A DNA stretch of 64,000 bases from Branchiostoma floridae (GCF_000003815.2 NC_049997.1:6225204-6289203), one strand, 5' to 3'. Positions 43,233 to 54,549 are shown, counted from the first letter of the stretch. Numbers and translations: made by a program. Notes: generated by a model not told the origin, from the sequence alone.

Positions 43233-43743
43233 TAACTATCTACTTGTATGTGTGTGTGTGTGTGTAATTAACTATTTACATGCATGTGTGTGTGTGTGTG
43301 TGTATGTGTAATTAATTATCCACATGCATGTGTGTGTGTGTATGTATAAGTAACTATTTACATGCATGTGTGTGTATGTAAGCTTGTGTGTTTTGTGTGT
43401 GTTTGTGTACAAGCATGTTTATGTGTTTGATCGTGGATGTTGGCCATATACAACAAGTCAAGTCAGCATGGCCTTATCTAAATAACAACTGGGCAGTTCT
43501 ACCGATCGCACATTACACAGATATATATACATATATATTCTCATCACGCATTAGCACTTATCATGAACACAAATGATCTAAGCCACGAAGCAGAACAACA
43601 ACTTCCCCAAACCGCCCACGGCAATGTTAACGTAAATTTTACCCTACCACAAATTATCGCCACAACTTGGGACACTTCACTGCGTATAAAGGAATGTCTG
43701 CGTAAGTTTACCACAACATAAATCGATCCAAGTAGGCCTGAAT
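42477..43743. other. Intergenic, ninjurin B to C, with 3' UTR of B and a GT microsatellite
   Basis: AT-rich. (TG)n repeats with ATTAACTAT interruptions run from about 43196 to 43410. No other gene or element is recognised. The 3' untranslated region of B lies at the left. Confidence 0.6.
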
Positions 43744-46490
43744 ATGTCGTCTAAGACCAAGGATTCTAACCAGGCACGAGAGATGGCGCAAACACCGAAC
43801 CACGGAGGCCAAGAGGTGACCCAAACAGACCTGGTAATTATGACCTTGTGTGTGTGTCTCGAACGAGTCGCCATGTTACTGTTATTGTTCGAAAACGCAC
43901 CATGTAAACATGACTGAAATGTTTTGCTGTAAACTGGGAACATTGTGCGTACGTATTGGTTCTATTAAGCCGTTGATGACACAGAGAAACAATCGAGGGA
44001 ATGTATAATCATATAAAGTTACATGTGTATTATGTATCTAAACATGACGCTTAATACATAGAGTGTATATAGGCGTGGCCTTCGTACGTATTGTTAAGGT
44101 CAGACCAACATAGGGTGTGTATAAACAATGGTGTCACCGCACATTTTCAACCTTGTTTCATATTGAACGACTTAATGGTTGAGACTAATCTTACGTTTTC
44201 TTGCTAACATGATAACGCCATTAATTATCATTGGATAAAGAGACAGAAATTAGTAGAGTACGTTGCAGACAGGATTCTTATATGAATGCTTGTATAATGA
44301 GGGGGTAGGGGAGGGGTTGCATGGCATAGTTGTTAGGACTGCCTGAGGCCAAGGCCGCTGTACGTGTGTTAAGCAGGGCGGCAATTTTGAAACGTCTCAC
44401 AAAGGTGCAAATATGAACACTGATGTTGACATATGGAAACTTCACTTGCCATCCTATTCGTACCATCAGTTTGACGTACATTTGTCTTTAAGTCTTCTAA
44501 AGGTGGGTTATATTGTAACTGGCAATTCAAGGTCATCACCATTCCCATGGTAAGTAGGGATCTGTACCAAACAAGTTCATACCACCCCATCTGCACAGCT
44601 GATTCCAGAGGTGGAACAGGAACAGCATCAGCATAAGAAACCGAAATTTAAGAACTTAAGAGCGATGATGAAGGGACCTAGCACGAAAGGATGTGCCCTG
44701 GACAAGAACAGCTTCACACACAAGAAGACCATGGCGCAAGGCTTCATGGACATGGCACTGATGACAGCAAACGCCGCTCAACTCAAACTGGTGCTGTATG
44801 AGGTCAGGGTTATAGTTAAAGAATAGAATTCGTTTCGATTGATGGAATTCGTTTCGAAGAATAGAATTCGTTTCGAAGAATAGAATTCGTTTCGAAGAAT
44901 AGAAGTCTTTTTTATATTCTTTTCGATGTAGATTAGAATGTTTCTGTTACTTGAAAGTTCTTCTGCGTTGGTAGGATTCACTCTGAGTAAAGTTAAGCTT
45001 TAATTTCCAACACAAAACGCGTGCTTTTTGCTACTTATGATCCACTGGTCACATGTGTGGATTGTTTGTCCCATTCATGACAAAGACTGAAGTTGGGGTC
45101 AAAAATTTGGGTTAACTTAAAGTGTTGGAAATTACAGCCTAATTTTGCTCAAAATAATTCTTTGGAACTCTTTGTGAACAGTAGATCTCTTCCTAGTACT
45201 AGCGTTCTAGTCCACGAATAGAATTGTCTTTGGAGTACTTTCTTTCCCACTATCTGATAATATAAGGCATGTACCTCATCAGGAACGCTCTGTATTTTGA
45301 CTTGACTTGTATTTTATCGTAAACTTCCAGGGCAGACACGGCCGAGTTTTCCTGTTCGAGTTCGTGATGTTCCTGCTGGTGTGTTCCATCCTGGTACAGA
45401 TCCTGGTGGGAATACTCCTGTTCATCAAGTCCCGCTACAACATCGAGGACCCGGAGCACCATAAATACTGCGAAATGTAAGTACTTGAAAGTAGGGGTGG
45501 GTACCGGTACAGAAAAGTAAGATACAGGTCCAGTTCAGGTCCAGAGGGTCCTGAACCTGGACCGAATTGTTTGTGAAAACTTGCTAATGGGCGATACTCA
45601 AAACAGTGGTTCAATTTTCTACAAACATATCTATTTGGCGGAATATCCGACCCCCACTGGCGTTTTAAAATCCTGTTTTCATGTAAATTCTGTACGTTTG
45701 ACGGTAGAAACTCTACTCTACTACACTCTTGCTGTTTTCTTGAACCGGTAAGCGCCAAAATGAGTAAACACCTCCCAATTAGTCTACTCTTTTTCTACTC
45801 GGTTCAAAATCAAGTCCACTGATTTTTCAGGTCATTTTTTTCGGACCGGTTTAACAAGAAAAATCAGTTATTCACGATCAAACAGTACCAAGATCTTCTG
45901 AAAATGATTTTATTAGCTAAATCTAAACCAAACTAAACTTTCAGGGCCAACAACTGGGCTACAGGGTTGGTGATGATCGTCACCATCCTCAACGTCTTCA
46001 TTTCGGCCTTCGTCATGGTGGAACAGTCACCTGCGTCATCGCCATCGTCTACGCATGCGCCTGTAACGGTTGCTGGGCAACCGGCTCTTCCATCGGTTGG
46101 TCTGACTCCTGCGTTCGAAATACCAGGTGACGGTATTGGGAAAATCTTTTGCTTTGGTTTGTCTTGAATCTAATACATTTTGGTAATAGAAAGATCTGCA
46201 ATCTCATCGGCCTTTCTAACTTTTCCCATCCCTAGCGCTGTGCCATTGGTAAATGTCACTTTGTACGTATTTCCTCACTGGACCCAGTTTTATTTTACTA
46301 ACAAAATGCATTTATTTTACAACAATTAGAATGCACGATATCCAAAACTGTTGGTGAAGAGTCTGGTACTTTTTGTAGTAATGACTTTAGTTCAAACTTC
46401 CTAACTTCTTTTCTAGCAAACACCCGACCGATAACAACCACCCGAGTGCCAACTACAGCCTGCGTGTGTCCGACTTGCCCTGTGGATTGA
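43744..46490 (+). CDS. NINJ-like: Ninjurin family protein C (two-pass membrane protein)
   Basis: Five exons: 43744-43833, 44599-44802, 45331-45476, 45945-46126 and 46417-46490 (TGA). Phases 0/0/2/1, 231 residues. The N-terminus is short and polar (MSSKTKDSNQ). Exon 2 encodes a basic stretch (KKPKFKNLRAMMKGPS, shared with A) and [20 protein letters not shown], the alpha1/alpha2 region. Exon 3 has the first membrane helix and the SRYNIEDPEHHKY loop nearly identical to A, so A and C are the closest pair in this exon. Exon 4 has [20 protein letters not shown] and a Ser/Pro/Thr tail. Exon 5 ends TTACVCPTCPVD. A candidate polyadenylation signal AATAAA lies at about 46618. Both termini of ninjurins face outside, so the Ser/Thr/Pro tail could be O-glycosylated (inference). 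Confidence 0.93.
44820..44905 (+). repeat. GAATAGAATTCGTTTC short tandem repeat in ninjurin C intron 2
   Basis: About four units of 19 bp (GAATAGAATTCGTTTCGAA) begin 18 bp after the exon 2 donor, the same position as the 24-bp repeat in gene A. Confidence 0.8.
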
Positions 46491-47164
46491 CCTGTTATTA
46501 TGAATTGCAGTTTAGTTTAATTACTGAGGATTGAAAGGCAGAAATGATGATTACAACACCGGATGTGCCTTCTGAAGCTTCCCATGTATAAATCATGATC
46601 GTGCTTTTCATAATCAGAATAAACTTCTAAGGATTAGGATTTAGCCAAATGACTGTAGGGTCCCTTTTCTTAGGTTTACGTACATAAGGACTGTAATGAT
46701 TTTGCTTACATAAAGCCTGTACAAACTTCGTTATTTGTTCACGACAATTATTGTGCTGCGAAGCCAACGTATCAGAAAAAAAGGAACCAGACAAACCATT
46801 TGTCTGTACAATAAGGAATCCCTATTGTAATTGTCGTTGTCAACATCGTGTGTTCTTGCCAAACGGTGGAAGTGTAGAGTGCTTAAGCGCTTACTTATTG
46901 TATGTGACACTGTATGTATAGACCAGGTGCCTGATATATTAGGTAAATTAGTGATTAGTACATCACCATCAATTCATGTCGTGTCACATCATTTGCCAAA
47001 TTTCAAAGTTAATGTTGCAATACATTTTTCGCTGAGGTGACAAAATTGTCTGACTCTCTGTTTCTTTCAGTTGACATACCAAGTCAAATATTGTGATTCT
47101 CTGAAGTCGATGTCAGTATGTGAAAGAAAACTTTTTCTTTTGAAATTCAACTAAATAAATTTAC

Positions 47165-47166
47165 TT

Positions 47167-47225
<59 letters not shown>

Positions 47226-47395
47226 GAATGGTGAATGACTGACTGAATGAATGAATGGATGATTGAATGAAAGAAAGAAAGAATGAATGAATGAATGAAT
47301 GAATGAATGAATGAATGAATGAATGAATGAATGAATGAATGAATGCATGAATGAATGAATGAATGAATGAATGAATGAATGAATACACCGTGTTG
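47165..47395. repeat. (CTA)n followed by (AATG)n microsatellites
   Basis: CTA trinucleotides from about 47167 to 47224, then AATG tetranucleotides to about 47383. A MITE end (TACACCGTGTTGTATT) follows directly. Long frames here are artefacts. Confidence 0.96.
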
Positions 47396-47969
47396 TATTT
47401 TATTTATGTCACATCCAGGTCGGTAAACACTGATTTAATTGCCAAGCTCTTCATAAAATGGATAAGATTTTGACATATTGTTTCAACCTGCACCAACAAC
47501 TTTATATGCTTTAAGAACATAAATTCGAAAAAAATCTAACAAAAGAAGCCCGTTCGCTTTCATTGTAGTGCGTTCTATTTAATCGATGGAAGCCTGTATG
47601 ATATACAACCAAGAAGACTGGGTGATACGGAAAATTATCACCCGGTCCGAGTCTCTGTCCTCTTTCTTTCATTCAAAGACCAACGGAAACTGTGGTAATA
47701 ACGTTGAACCACAAATTTTTAATTTCCCAGCTGATGACAAGCTTTTTTTACACCTTGGACTTATGTTTAGTGTTTGACTCTCAGACACCGTCTTGTATCA
47801 GCTAGAAAAGAAGGGCATGCCACAGGTGCTGTAATACATCGTATGACTATGACTGACTGACAGACATGCTCACGCTTTCTACACACGGCGGCGGGATGTT
47901 AACGTTCTTTGTCACGGCCTGCAGTTTTAAGAACTGAGAAGCGTGACGGCACGCTGGCAGAGGACAATA

Positions 47970-48085
47970 TAATAGCGTTTACACTTAAGACATCTTCACG
48001 GCGGTGAGCATCTAGACGTGGAAACAACAAGCTAGCGACAGACACAGAGGAGCGAGCCGAACTGTCATCGTATCCATTTGATAAG
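47970..48085 (+). other. Probable noncoding first exon (5' UTR) of ninjurin D
   Basis: The segment ends in ATAAG|GTGAGTTA at 48085/48086, a good donor. The paralogous copy at 57990-58104 ends in AAAG|GTGAGTTG at the same place, so the splice site is conserved after duplication. The matching acceptor would be CTTCACACAG at 49891-49900, 31 bp before the start codon of D. The left limit of the exon is unknown. No transcript evidence. Confidence 0.45.
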
Positions 48086-48142
48086 GTGAGTTAGTGCTAG
48101 CTGTTCTTAACAGCCCGGTCACACGCGTCGTGCAATCGACGT

Positions 48143-48194
48143 GCAATTATCGTGCGATCCTCGTACGATCAATTATCGTGCGATCCTCGTACGA
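48143..48194. repeat. 26-bp direct duplication
   Basis: CAATTATCGTGCGATCCTCG plus TACGAT occurs twice in a row, within a GC-rich CGTGC-word segment just downstream of the probable first exon of D. Confidence 0.8.
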
Positions 48195-49017
48195 TCGCAG
48201 TCTGAGGACATGCTTGGGATAGTCTTATTTAGTTCTCTGAAAATAGATTTTGATTGACATTCAGTCACAGACGTCAATCAGGCATTAGGGAGTGATAATT
48301 TTGGTGATATCTTTTAATTTGGCCTGAAGAAGGAAAAACATTGAGTTTTGCTGCTGGGGAAAAATAGAAGAGCAGGGCACCCCTTCATGACGTCATGGCA
48401 CAGTCTTTATTGGACACAAGAAAAGTACAGCGACTTTTGTAAGGTCTTCTACAACTATACATGCAAACAAAAACAACAAGTGGATACAAGTCAATATTCG
48501 GCGCCCGACAAGGACGTTCATGGATAATGTATTTTGTTAACAACTCTGTATTTCTGATACCGTTAGTTCTAACGCTTGTGTTGGTATGGATAAGCTGGTT
48601 AGAAAGCGATCTTATTTTTACGCCTTTTATCTATTCATTTGCTTGTTTTCAAGCTTGCCATTGTAAGACTATATGTGCAGTTTTTAGTAACATATAGATG
48701 TAACGTTGGTGATTATCATTCCAGTGTATGTTTGTAAAGTTACTTCAAGAATTATGGCCCCTCCGATGCAAAATCATGACTCAACATTTTGTTTGGCCTT
48801 ACCCCGTCCTTGCACTATTGCCAATTGCAAGCACCGAAACTTTACACATGCCATTAACATATTTTACCTTCGTCGTGAAGGAATATGTTTTCCTGTGTGT
48901 CTGACTGTTTGTTAGGCTTCGTTTCTGTCTGTGTGCTTGAAAAATGTACCTTGTACGGAATGACATCACCAGAAGCATTAATTTTAATTTTAACATCACT
49001 TGGTAAAACCTTAGCCC

Positions 49018-49343
49018 CAGGGTTGTAGCCAGCACCTGTCCTTCAGTCCTTTGAAGGAAGTTTGCAGCTGGGGACTGAAAAAAGTTTTCCCCATTCCGTC
49101 ACCAGGAACAGACAAAAATTCTTCCTCACCAAAACAGATGCCATTGAACAGCTTAGTCTACAAGCAAAATTTGCACCTCAAAATGCAGGAAATAGTGTTT
49201 CAGAGGGTCTTGATTTAAAAATTTTCTGGGACCCAGACCCCCTAGAAATGATGCGCAACACCACGCCATGCCTTCGGTGCTCGATAGGATTCCCATTCAA
49301 AATCGAGGGGACTGAAAATGATTTCAGGCTGGCTACAACCCTG
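49018..49343. mobile_element. hAT MITE with 8-bp target duplication in ninjurin D upstream intron
   Basis: CAGGGTTGTAGCCAGC at the left end and GGCTACAACCCTG at the right. Identical CTTAGCCC lies on both sides (49010-49017 and 49344-49351). An 8-bp duplication with CAGGG ends is typical of hAT elements. The other member, in the opposite orientation, is at 31644-32022. The paralogous segment near 60050 lacks the insertion. Confidence 0.88.
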
Positions 49344-49931
49344 CTTAGCCCTGAAAAGTTTGCTGTACCTGCACCATTGTTTATACAGGCTGGGATCCGT
49401 GGCAGTTGTGGTCAACGCTAACCTGCATGGTACGGTTGTTTGTTTTACGAATCATTACCACTTTCAAACCATTTCACCATGCATTCAAGAATAGGAAAGA
49501 CACAAAAGTGGAAGACACGCACCAACAGTGGCGTGCTATAACAACTATGCTGTTGATATTTTTGCTGCCATCTTTTGATGCCAGTGAATCCATGGAATAC
49601 CCGAAAGAAACAGGTCAAAATTTGCCTGAGTGTACGTTGACCTGGCTGAGCAAATAAAGCCCCATGAGATTGGAAAGCCATGTACAACAAGAGTTTAACA
49701 GTACAGATAATATCTTAGATTATTGCCAAAAATGTTTGAACAGCAGCGTACTTGCTAAAGTTTTTTTTAATCACTATTTTGCAGTACTGGTCACATACAC
49801 AAGCATCCCGCGACTTTGACAACATCACGATTATCACTTCGAAGATACATTTGCTTCTTGATAATAATCAAGTCAAATCAAATCGTACTTCTTCACACAG
49901 GAATATTATTTGAACAACCCGGGAGCCAAAA

Positions 49932-52900
49932 ATGGCAGAGGCGGTGGTTCCTTCAACAGATGAGGAGGGAATTGGCGTTCAGTTAAAACGGCTTCCCAAA
50001 CAGTTCGCCTTGACTGAGGATGCAACCATTGAGATGGGAAAAGAGGAGGCACTGGCAGAAGCTGAGAAAAGGCTTAGGGATATGCAGGCAACAACAACAA
50101 GAAGGAGCCTCTCTAGACAACAGGTGAGGAAAATACAGTCACCACTTAGAGTTAGATTTTAACTTGAAAGTTCATCTGTGTTGGTAGAAGTCATTCTTGA
50201 AATAATTGAACTGTAATTTCCAACAAATGAATGAGCTCACCCCAATTTTCGACTGCACAGCATCAGTCTTTGTCAAGGAATGAACAATCCACTGTTGTCG
50301 TGACGTCACGTTATGCAGATACAGAACGCGTGACCCAGTGAGCAGTGGTGGGCGCCATAGACTTCCTGCAACCTATGATCCACTGCTCACTGAGTCACGT
50401 GTTCTGTCAGCATAACGTGACGTCACGACAGCAGTGGATTGTTCATTCCTTGACAAAGACTAATGCTGTACAGTCGAAAATTTTGGTGAGTCCAATTTTT
50501 GTGGGAAATTACAGTTCAACTATTTCTAGAAGATAGAGTTAGATTTATTCGATCAGAGAAAAGTAATGGAGACACTGTAGAAAAAAACCTAAGCAAAAAG
50601 ATATCCATAGCATGCAGATGGACCTTATACAGGTGCACACATACTACAGTAAGCATGCTTCTATAATCTGCAGTCGACTCCAGAGTCTGAGCAGCATAGC
50701 AAGGACACCTTCACCCAGACAAAGTCCATGGCGCAAGGCTTCATGGACATGGCGCTGTTGGTGGCAAACGCTGGCCAGCTCAAACTGGTCTTGACTGAGG
50801 TCAGTGATAAGCCCCCCTTTCGGCGATCGCGATGCACTCTAACTGCGACCTACAAAGGATATTTCTAACCTTTGATTTCATATTTGGTATATTATCAGTT
50901 CAGTTCAGTTATCCATCAGGTGATACTATAAAGTTCTTCCAGACGACTCTATATCATACAGCATGTAAAAGTGTGACTGAGAGGACAAATGGACACATAA
51001 AGTGTAAAAAAATTCGTTTTTTTAAATACGATTCGTTGAGCGATATGTCAAACTTTAGGTTGCAGAGAGAGCGCGGCGAGAGCACCGTCCTAGTGGAAAG
51101 GGGGTATAAAGAGTTAGCTTTTGAGGAAAAAAGTTTGCAATAAAAGGTTGTTGTTTTTGTTCTGTTCGAGAGTTATTGTCAAATAGAATTCCTCTCCAAC
51201 AATAGAATTCAGCATCTAATGTATATCTGTTGTGCATCGGGTGTCATAACATTTCAATTTTAAGTTAAGCAAAATATTGTTAGGATATATATGTTTATTT
51301 ATTATTTTCACATTGATACTGTTCAGATGTTTGGCCCAATTGTAAAAACTCATAATTCAGCCATTTGTTCTGCGAGTGTTTTTAATCAAATAAACATCTC
51401 TCTTTCTCTCTCGCTCCCTCTCTCTCTCCCTCCCTCTCTCTCCCCCTTCTCTCTGCTCTGCCCTCTCTCTCCGCTCTCTGTCTCTCCCTCTCTCTGGAGT
51501 ATTTTACTGTACATGTGTGCATCATACTTACAGGGAAGACGTGGTCGGATCTTCATGTATGAGTTTGTCCTCGCCCTGCTGGTGTCTTCCATCATTGTGC
51601 AGATTGTGGTGGGGATCCTGCTATACATCAAGTCCCGTCAGAACGAAAACAACCCGACTCATCGGAAACGCCTCAATATGTGAGTACAGAAAAGAAGTCT
51701 CAAAGTCCATGGTAACTGTGCCCACATAATTTGGCATATAATATGGCTGTCAGCTGATGTCAATCAATTTTGGTTGTTCAGGGCAGGTTGAATGCCCATT
51801 TGGGACTGTTAAGAAGTGGTTGCCGGTTGGGGAAGACAGGTGATTGCTTGGGAGGGGTTTTTAACTATGTAAAAATGGACGGGACTGTTTCAATGTGTCC
51901 TCTGACGGCAGGTGGTTGCCTGCCCCAGGTGGTTCCTCGGACAGGTTTCACTGTACTTATAGTTTATTGGCTTATTGGCATCCGAAGACAATGGTAGGCA
52001 GACATGGTGGGTTATTGGGCGACCAATTTGCCTGGCTTGCACGTGACTTTTTACGGTTAAGGTGGAGCGTGCACTTCCTTCTCCACCCTCTTGTCTGCTG
52101 GCGCACTTATAGTACTTATAGTAGGATGTGTATATATTAACCTGGTATGCAGTCTACCCTTCTGTACTATACATCCAAACCACATGAAAACACCAGCGTT
52201 TTAGAGCTTACTAAGCAAGGCTAAAACTCTGTTATTAAAAAAAAAACAACTCTTAACACTCTTAACAGTTACCTGTTATGTCCAGGTTCAAAATGACAAC
52301 ATATCCAAAAATGATTTACTGTTAGTTTTACCAACTTGAAGGTAGGCTAAATATTAGTGCATATGCTAAGCAAAAGTTTACTAAAGGTCTCTAAGTCTGT
52401 GCTTGAGGATGACCTTTGTCTATCAGGAATTAGACACTTTTGGGATGCGTGACGTCAGGATTGGGTCAAAGGTTATCAGAGAAGTCGATACCTGCCGCCG
52501 TCCAGCTCTAAGCTTTATTTAGTTATTTATTTCTGTTTTCTTTATACAGGGTAGACACACTCAGTACTTTGCGCATTGCTTTCCAGGCGTGCCCTGTACA
52601 GAATAGCATACACAAAATAGCATAACAAAGAAACTTAACAATGAACAAACCAAATTAACAATATATATAAACATCAATCAAAATCGTAACTCATTAATCA
52701 AAGCTTGCTGTTTGCGTTGTACTTTCAGGGTGAACAACGTGAGTACAGGGTTGGTGATGATCATCACTGTCCTGAACGTCTTCATCTCGGCTTTCGTCAT
52801 CGTGGATCAGTCAGTATTTCCATCAACTGCGCAGGCGCCGGCAACGGTTGCCTGGCAACCAGTTCTTCCCACAGTCGGCCCTACGACCAGTACTCTTGGT

Positions 52901-54027
52901 AATACCCCCTTTCCACTAAGAGGACGCTCTCGCCGCGCACTCTCTGAGACATGGAATTTGACATATCGCTGAACGAATTGTATAGAAAAGAAACGATTTT
53001 TTAACACTTTGTGTGTTTTATTTGCTGACCTCCCATTCACACTTTTTCATGCTGTATGATATACCCAGTATGAAATCAAAGGTTACACATATCCTATTAA
53101 GGTCGCAGTTAGAGCGTATTGCGATCACCGTCTACTGGAAAGGGGGCCTAAACTCCAGCTTGCGAAACTCGTCTGCTTAAACTCGTCTGCTTTAGTTTCT
53201 CTTTAACCATTTTGTAACGCAAAGATCTTTGATTTGTAACTCGTCAGCCTTTCTAGACTGCTGAACCCACAGACGTCTGGTGTTGTTACTATTCCATGTA
53301 ACGGGCTTCTAACCATCTTTGAAGTTCGGATTTCGGATTCAGTTTCTCTTTAATCAGCTTTTAACGCAACGATCTTTGACTTCGGTGGCTTTTCTAGACT
53401 GCATACCTACATGTATACACGTCTAGTGTTGTGTTTTTGACGACGCCTCAGGGGAGTCGTCAAGTGGTATATATTACATTCAGTCTGCAAAAATTCTAGG
53501 AATCGCACAGGCATTTTTCCAAGAATGCTAGTACTCCACAACAGTATGCTGGGTATGCACCCCCCCCCTAAATCTGTTCCAGATGTATCTCTGGTATGCA
53601 ATGGTGGAAGATTTAGGTCACCATTGTGCTGTACCGGGGATAGTACGTCTGCTGGCTGTAGGTTTATGTTACAGGTGGGCTAGTATATTATGCCAGGGAT
53701 AGTGCGACAGGGAAGTTCCAGTCTATTTCTGATTTGAGCTGTATTGTTGTACCCTCAATCGTCGTCATGGCAATAATACATTTCTATTGCCAGTCTTGTT
53801 GAATTAGGAAAGTCGTTTCCATACTCGACTCAGTTTTCGTTTCGTGAGTAGATTAGGATGTGTGACACTAGAAACTGTCGGTGAAGGGTCAATTGTTTAT
53901 TCTGCATTCTGGTGACTTTATCTCTAACACCTAGTTCCTGATTTCTTTCGTAGCACACACCACTCCGACGACGGCCGCAAACGTGCCCGCTTCAACCTGC
54001 GTGTGTCCAACTTTTCCAACGGATTGA
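49932..54027 (+). CDS. NINJ-like: Ninjurin family protein D (two-pass membrane protein)
   Basis: Five coding exons: 49932-50123, 50674-50799, 51534-51679, 52729-52898 and 53954-54027 (TGA). Phases 0/0/2/1, 235 residues. The N-terminus is longer, acidic and predicted helical (EEALAEAEKRLRDMQ), unlike the Gln/Thr-rich starts of A and B. Exon 2 is shorter than in the paralogs: it lacks the basic linker and reads [20 protein letters not shown] then AGQLKLVLTE, so the first lysine of the KK pair (human Lys44) is a threonine. Exon 3 gives YEFVLALLVSSIIVQIVVGI and a loop with NENNPTHRKR. Exon 4 has [20 protein letters not shown]. Exon 5 ends STCVCPTFPTD. It is the most diverged of the four. A probable noncoding exon lies upstream at about 47970-48085. 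A MITE begins 5 bp after the stop codon. Confidence 0.92.
50195..50530. mobile_element. Long foldback element in ninjurin D intron 1
   Basis: A long imperfect inverted repeat: TGAACTGTAATTTCC at the left with GGAAATTACAGTTCA at the right, CAGCATCAGTCTTTGTCAAG with CTTGACAAAGACTAATGCTG, and GTCGTGACGTCACGTTATGC with GCATAACGTGACGTCACGAC. The centre is near 50350-50365. Diverged relatives lie at 22420-22480 and 44985-45140. Each arm carries a TGACGTCA (CRE-type) octamer. Confidence 0.8.
51395..51500. repeat. (CT)n-rich tract before ninjurin D exon 3
   Basis: Imperfect CTCTCT and CTCCCT repeat 30-140 bp upstream of the exon 3 acceptor; it may extend the polypyrimidine tract. Confidence 0.9.
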
Positions 54028-54031
54028 CCTG

Positions 54032-54252
54032 TTACGCTAATTCACCTTTATTCGGAGGTTAACCTATAGCCGTTGTTTTTTAAAAACAGGGTATTCAGGG
54101 ATATAAAGTCAAAGGACGGTTTTAAAATTGTGATATTTTGAACACATTGCAGTTTGAAACCGCCGTTGACCTGACATCCCTAAATACATTCTGTATTAAT
54201 TCTATAAACAACGAATATAGGTTACCCCACGGATAAAGGTGAAGTAGCGTTA
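54032..54252. mobile_element. Foldback MITE, family 1, copy 4, in the 3' UTR of ninjurin D
   Basis: TTACGCTAATTCACCTTTAT pairs with ATAAAGGTGAAGTAGCGTTA. The same position downstream of the paralogous stop codon in gene C reads TGACCTGTTATTATG without the element, so C shows the empty site and TTA is the probable target. Confidence 0.82.
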
Positions 54253-54397
54253 CATGTAGCTAGTTGACGACAGGCAGTTACTGAGGCATCATAAAAACAT
54301 CGGGTATGCAGTTAACTGTAGAAGCACCTTAAGATTGCACAGTCTTCCAACTGCAGCAGCATCACCTAGCAGCAGTGATCAGTATTGCAGTTAGTAT

Positions 54398-54442
54398 TGC
54401 GCCGGAGAAGGTGACAGACGGTCACCGAAACGTTGGCTTGAT
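54398..54442 (+). ncRNA. Degenerate hammerhead-like motif (Penelope-type remnant)
   Basis: CCGGAGA, then a perfect stem GGTGAC/GTCACC, then GAAACG. The arrangement is that of the motifs at 11350-11416 and 28804-28871, but the CTGANGA box is changed at two positions, so it should be inactive. No coding part nearby. Confidence 0.35.
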
Positions 54443-54549
54443 CAAGGTTAACCTCCTTGGCTAGATATAGTGTGTAAAAAGAGCTTTGTTAACCAAACTG
54501 ATAAAACTGTTGAAGAAGACTGCTACAAATTTGGGAACGACGCTCTACT

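Larger units (their letters stand above)
47400..49440 (+). repeat. Segmental duplication unit upstream of ninjurin D
   Basis: Colinear, with gaps, to about 55980-60125. Shared landmarks in order: TTTAATCGATGGAA, TCTTTCTTTCATTCAAAG, AGCTGATGACAAG, CACACGGCGGCGGGA, ACGGCCTGCAG, CAGACGTG then AACA and AGCAAGCTAG, CTGTCATC, AAGGTGAGTT, TTTTCCTGT, CTTGTACGGAAT, CTTGGTAAAACCTT, GGCAGTTGTGG. The hAT insertion at 49018-49343 is present only in this copy. Confidence 0.75.

Noticed and set aside
47151-47348. Minus-strand frame rich in HSFI and polyserine
   Set aside because: Pure translation of the (AATG)n and (CTA)n microsatellites.
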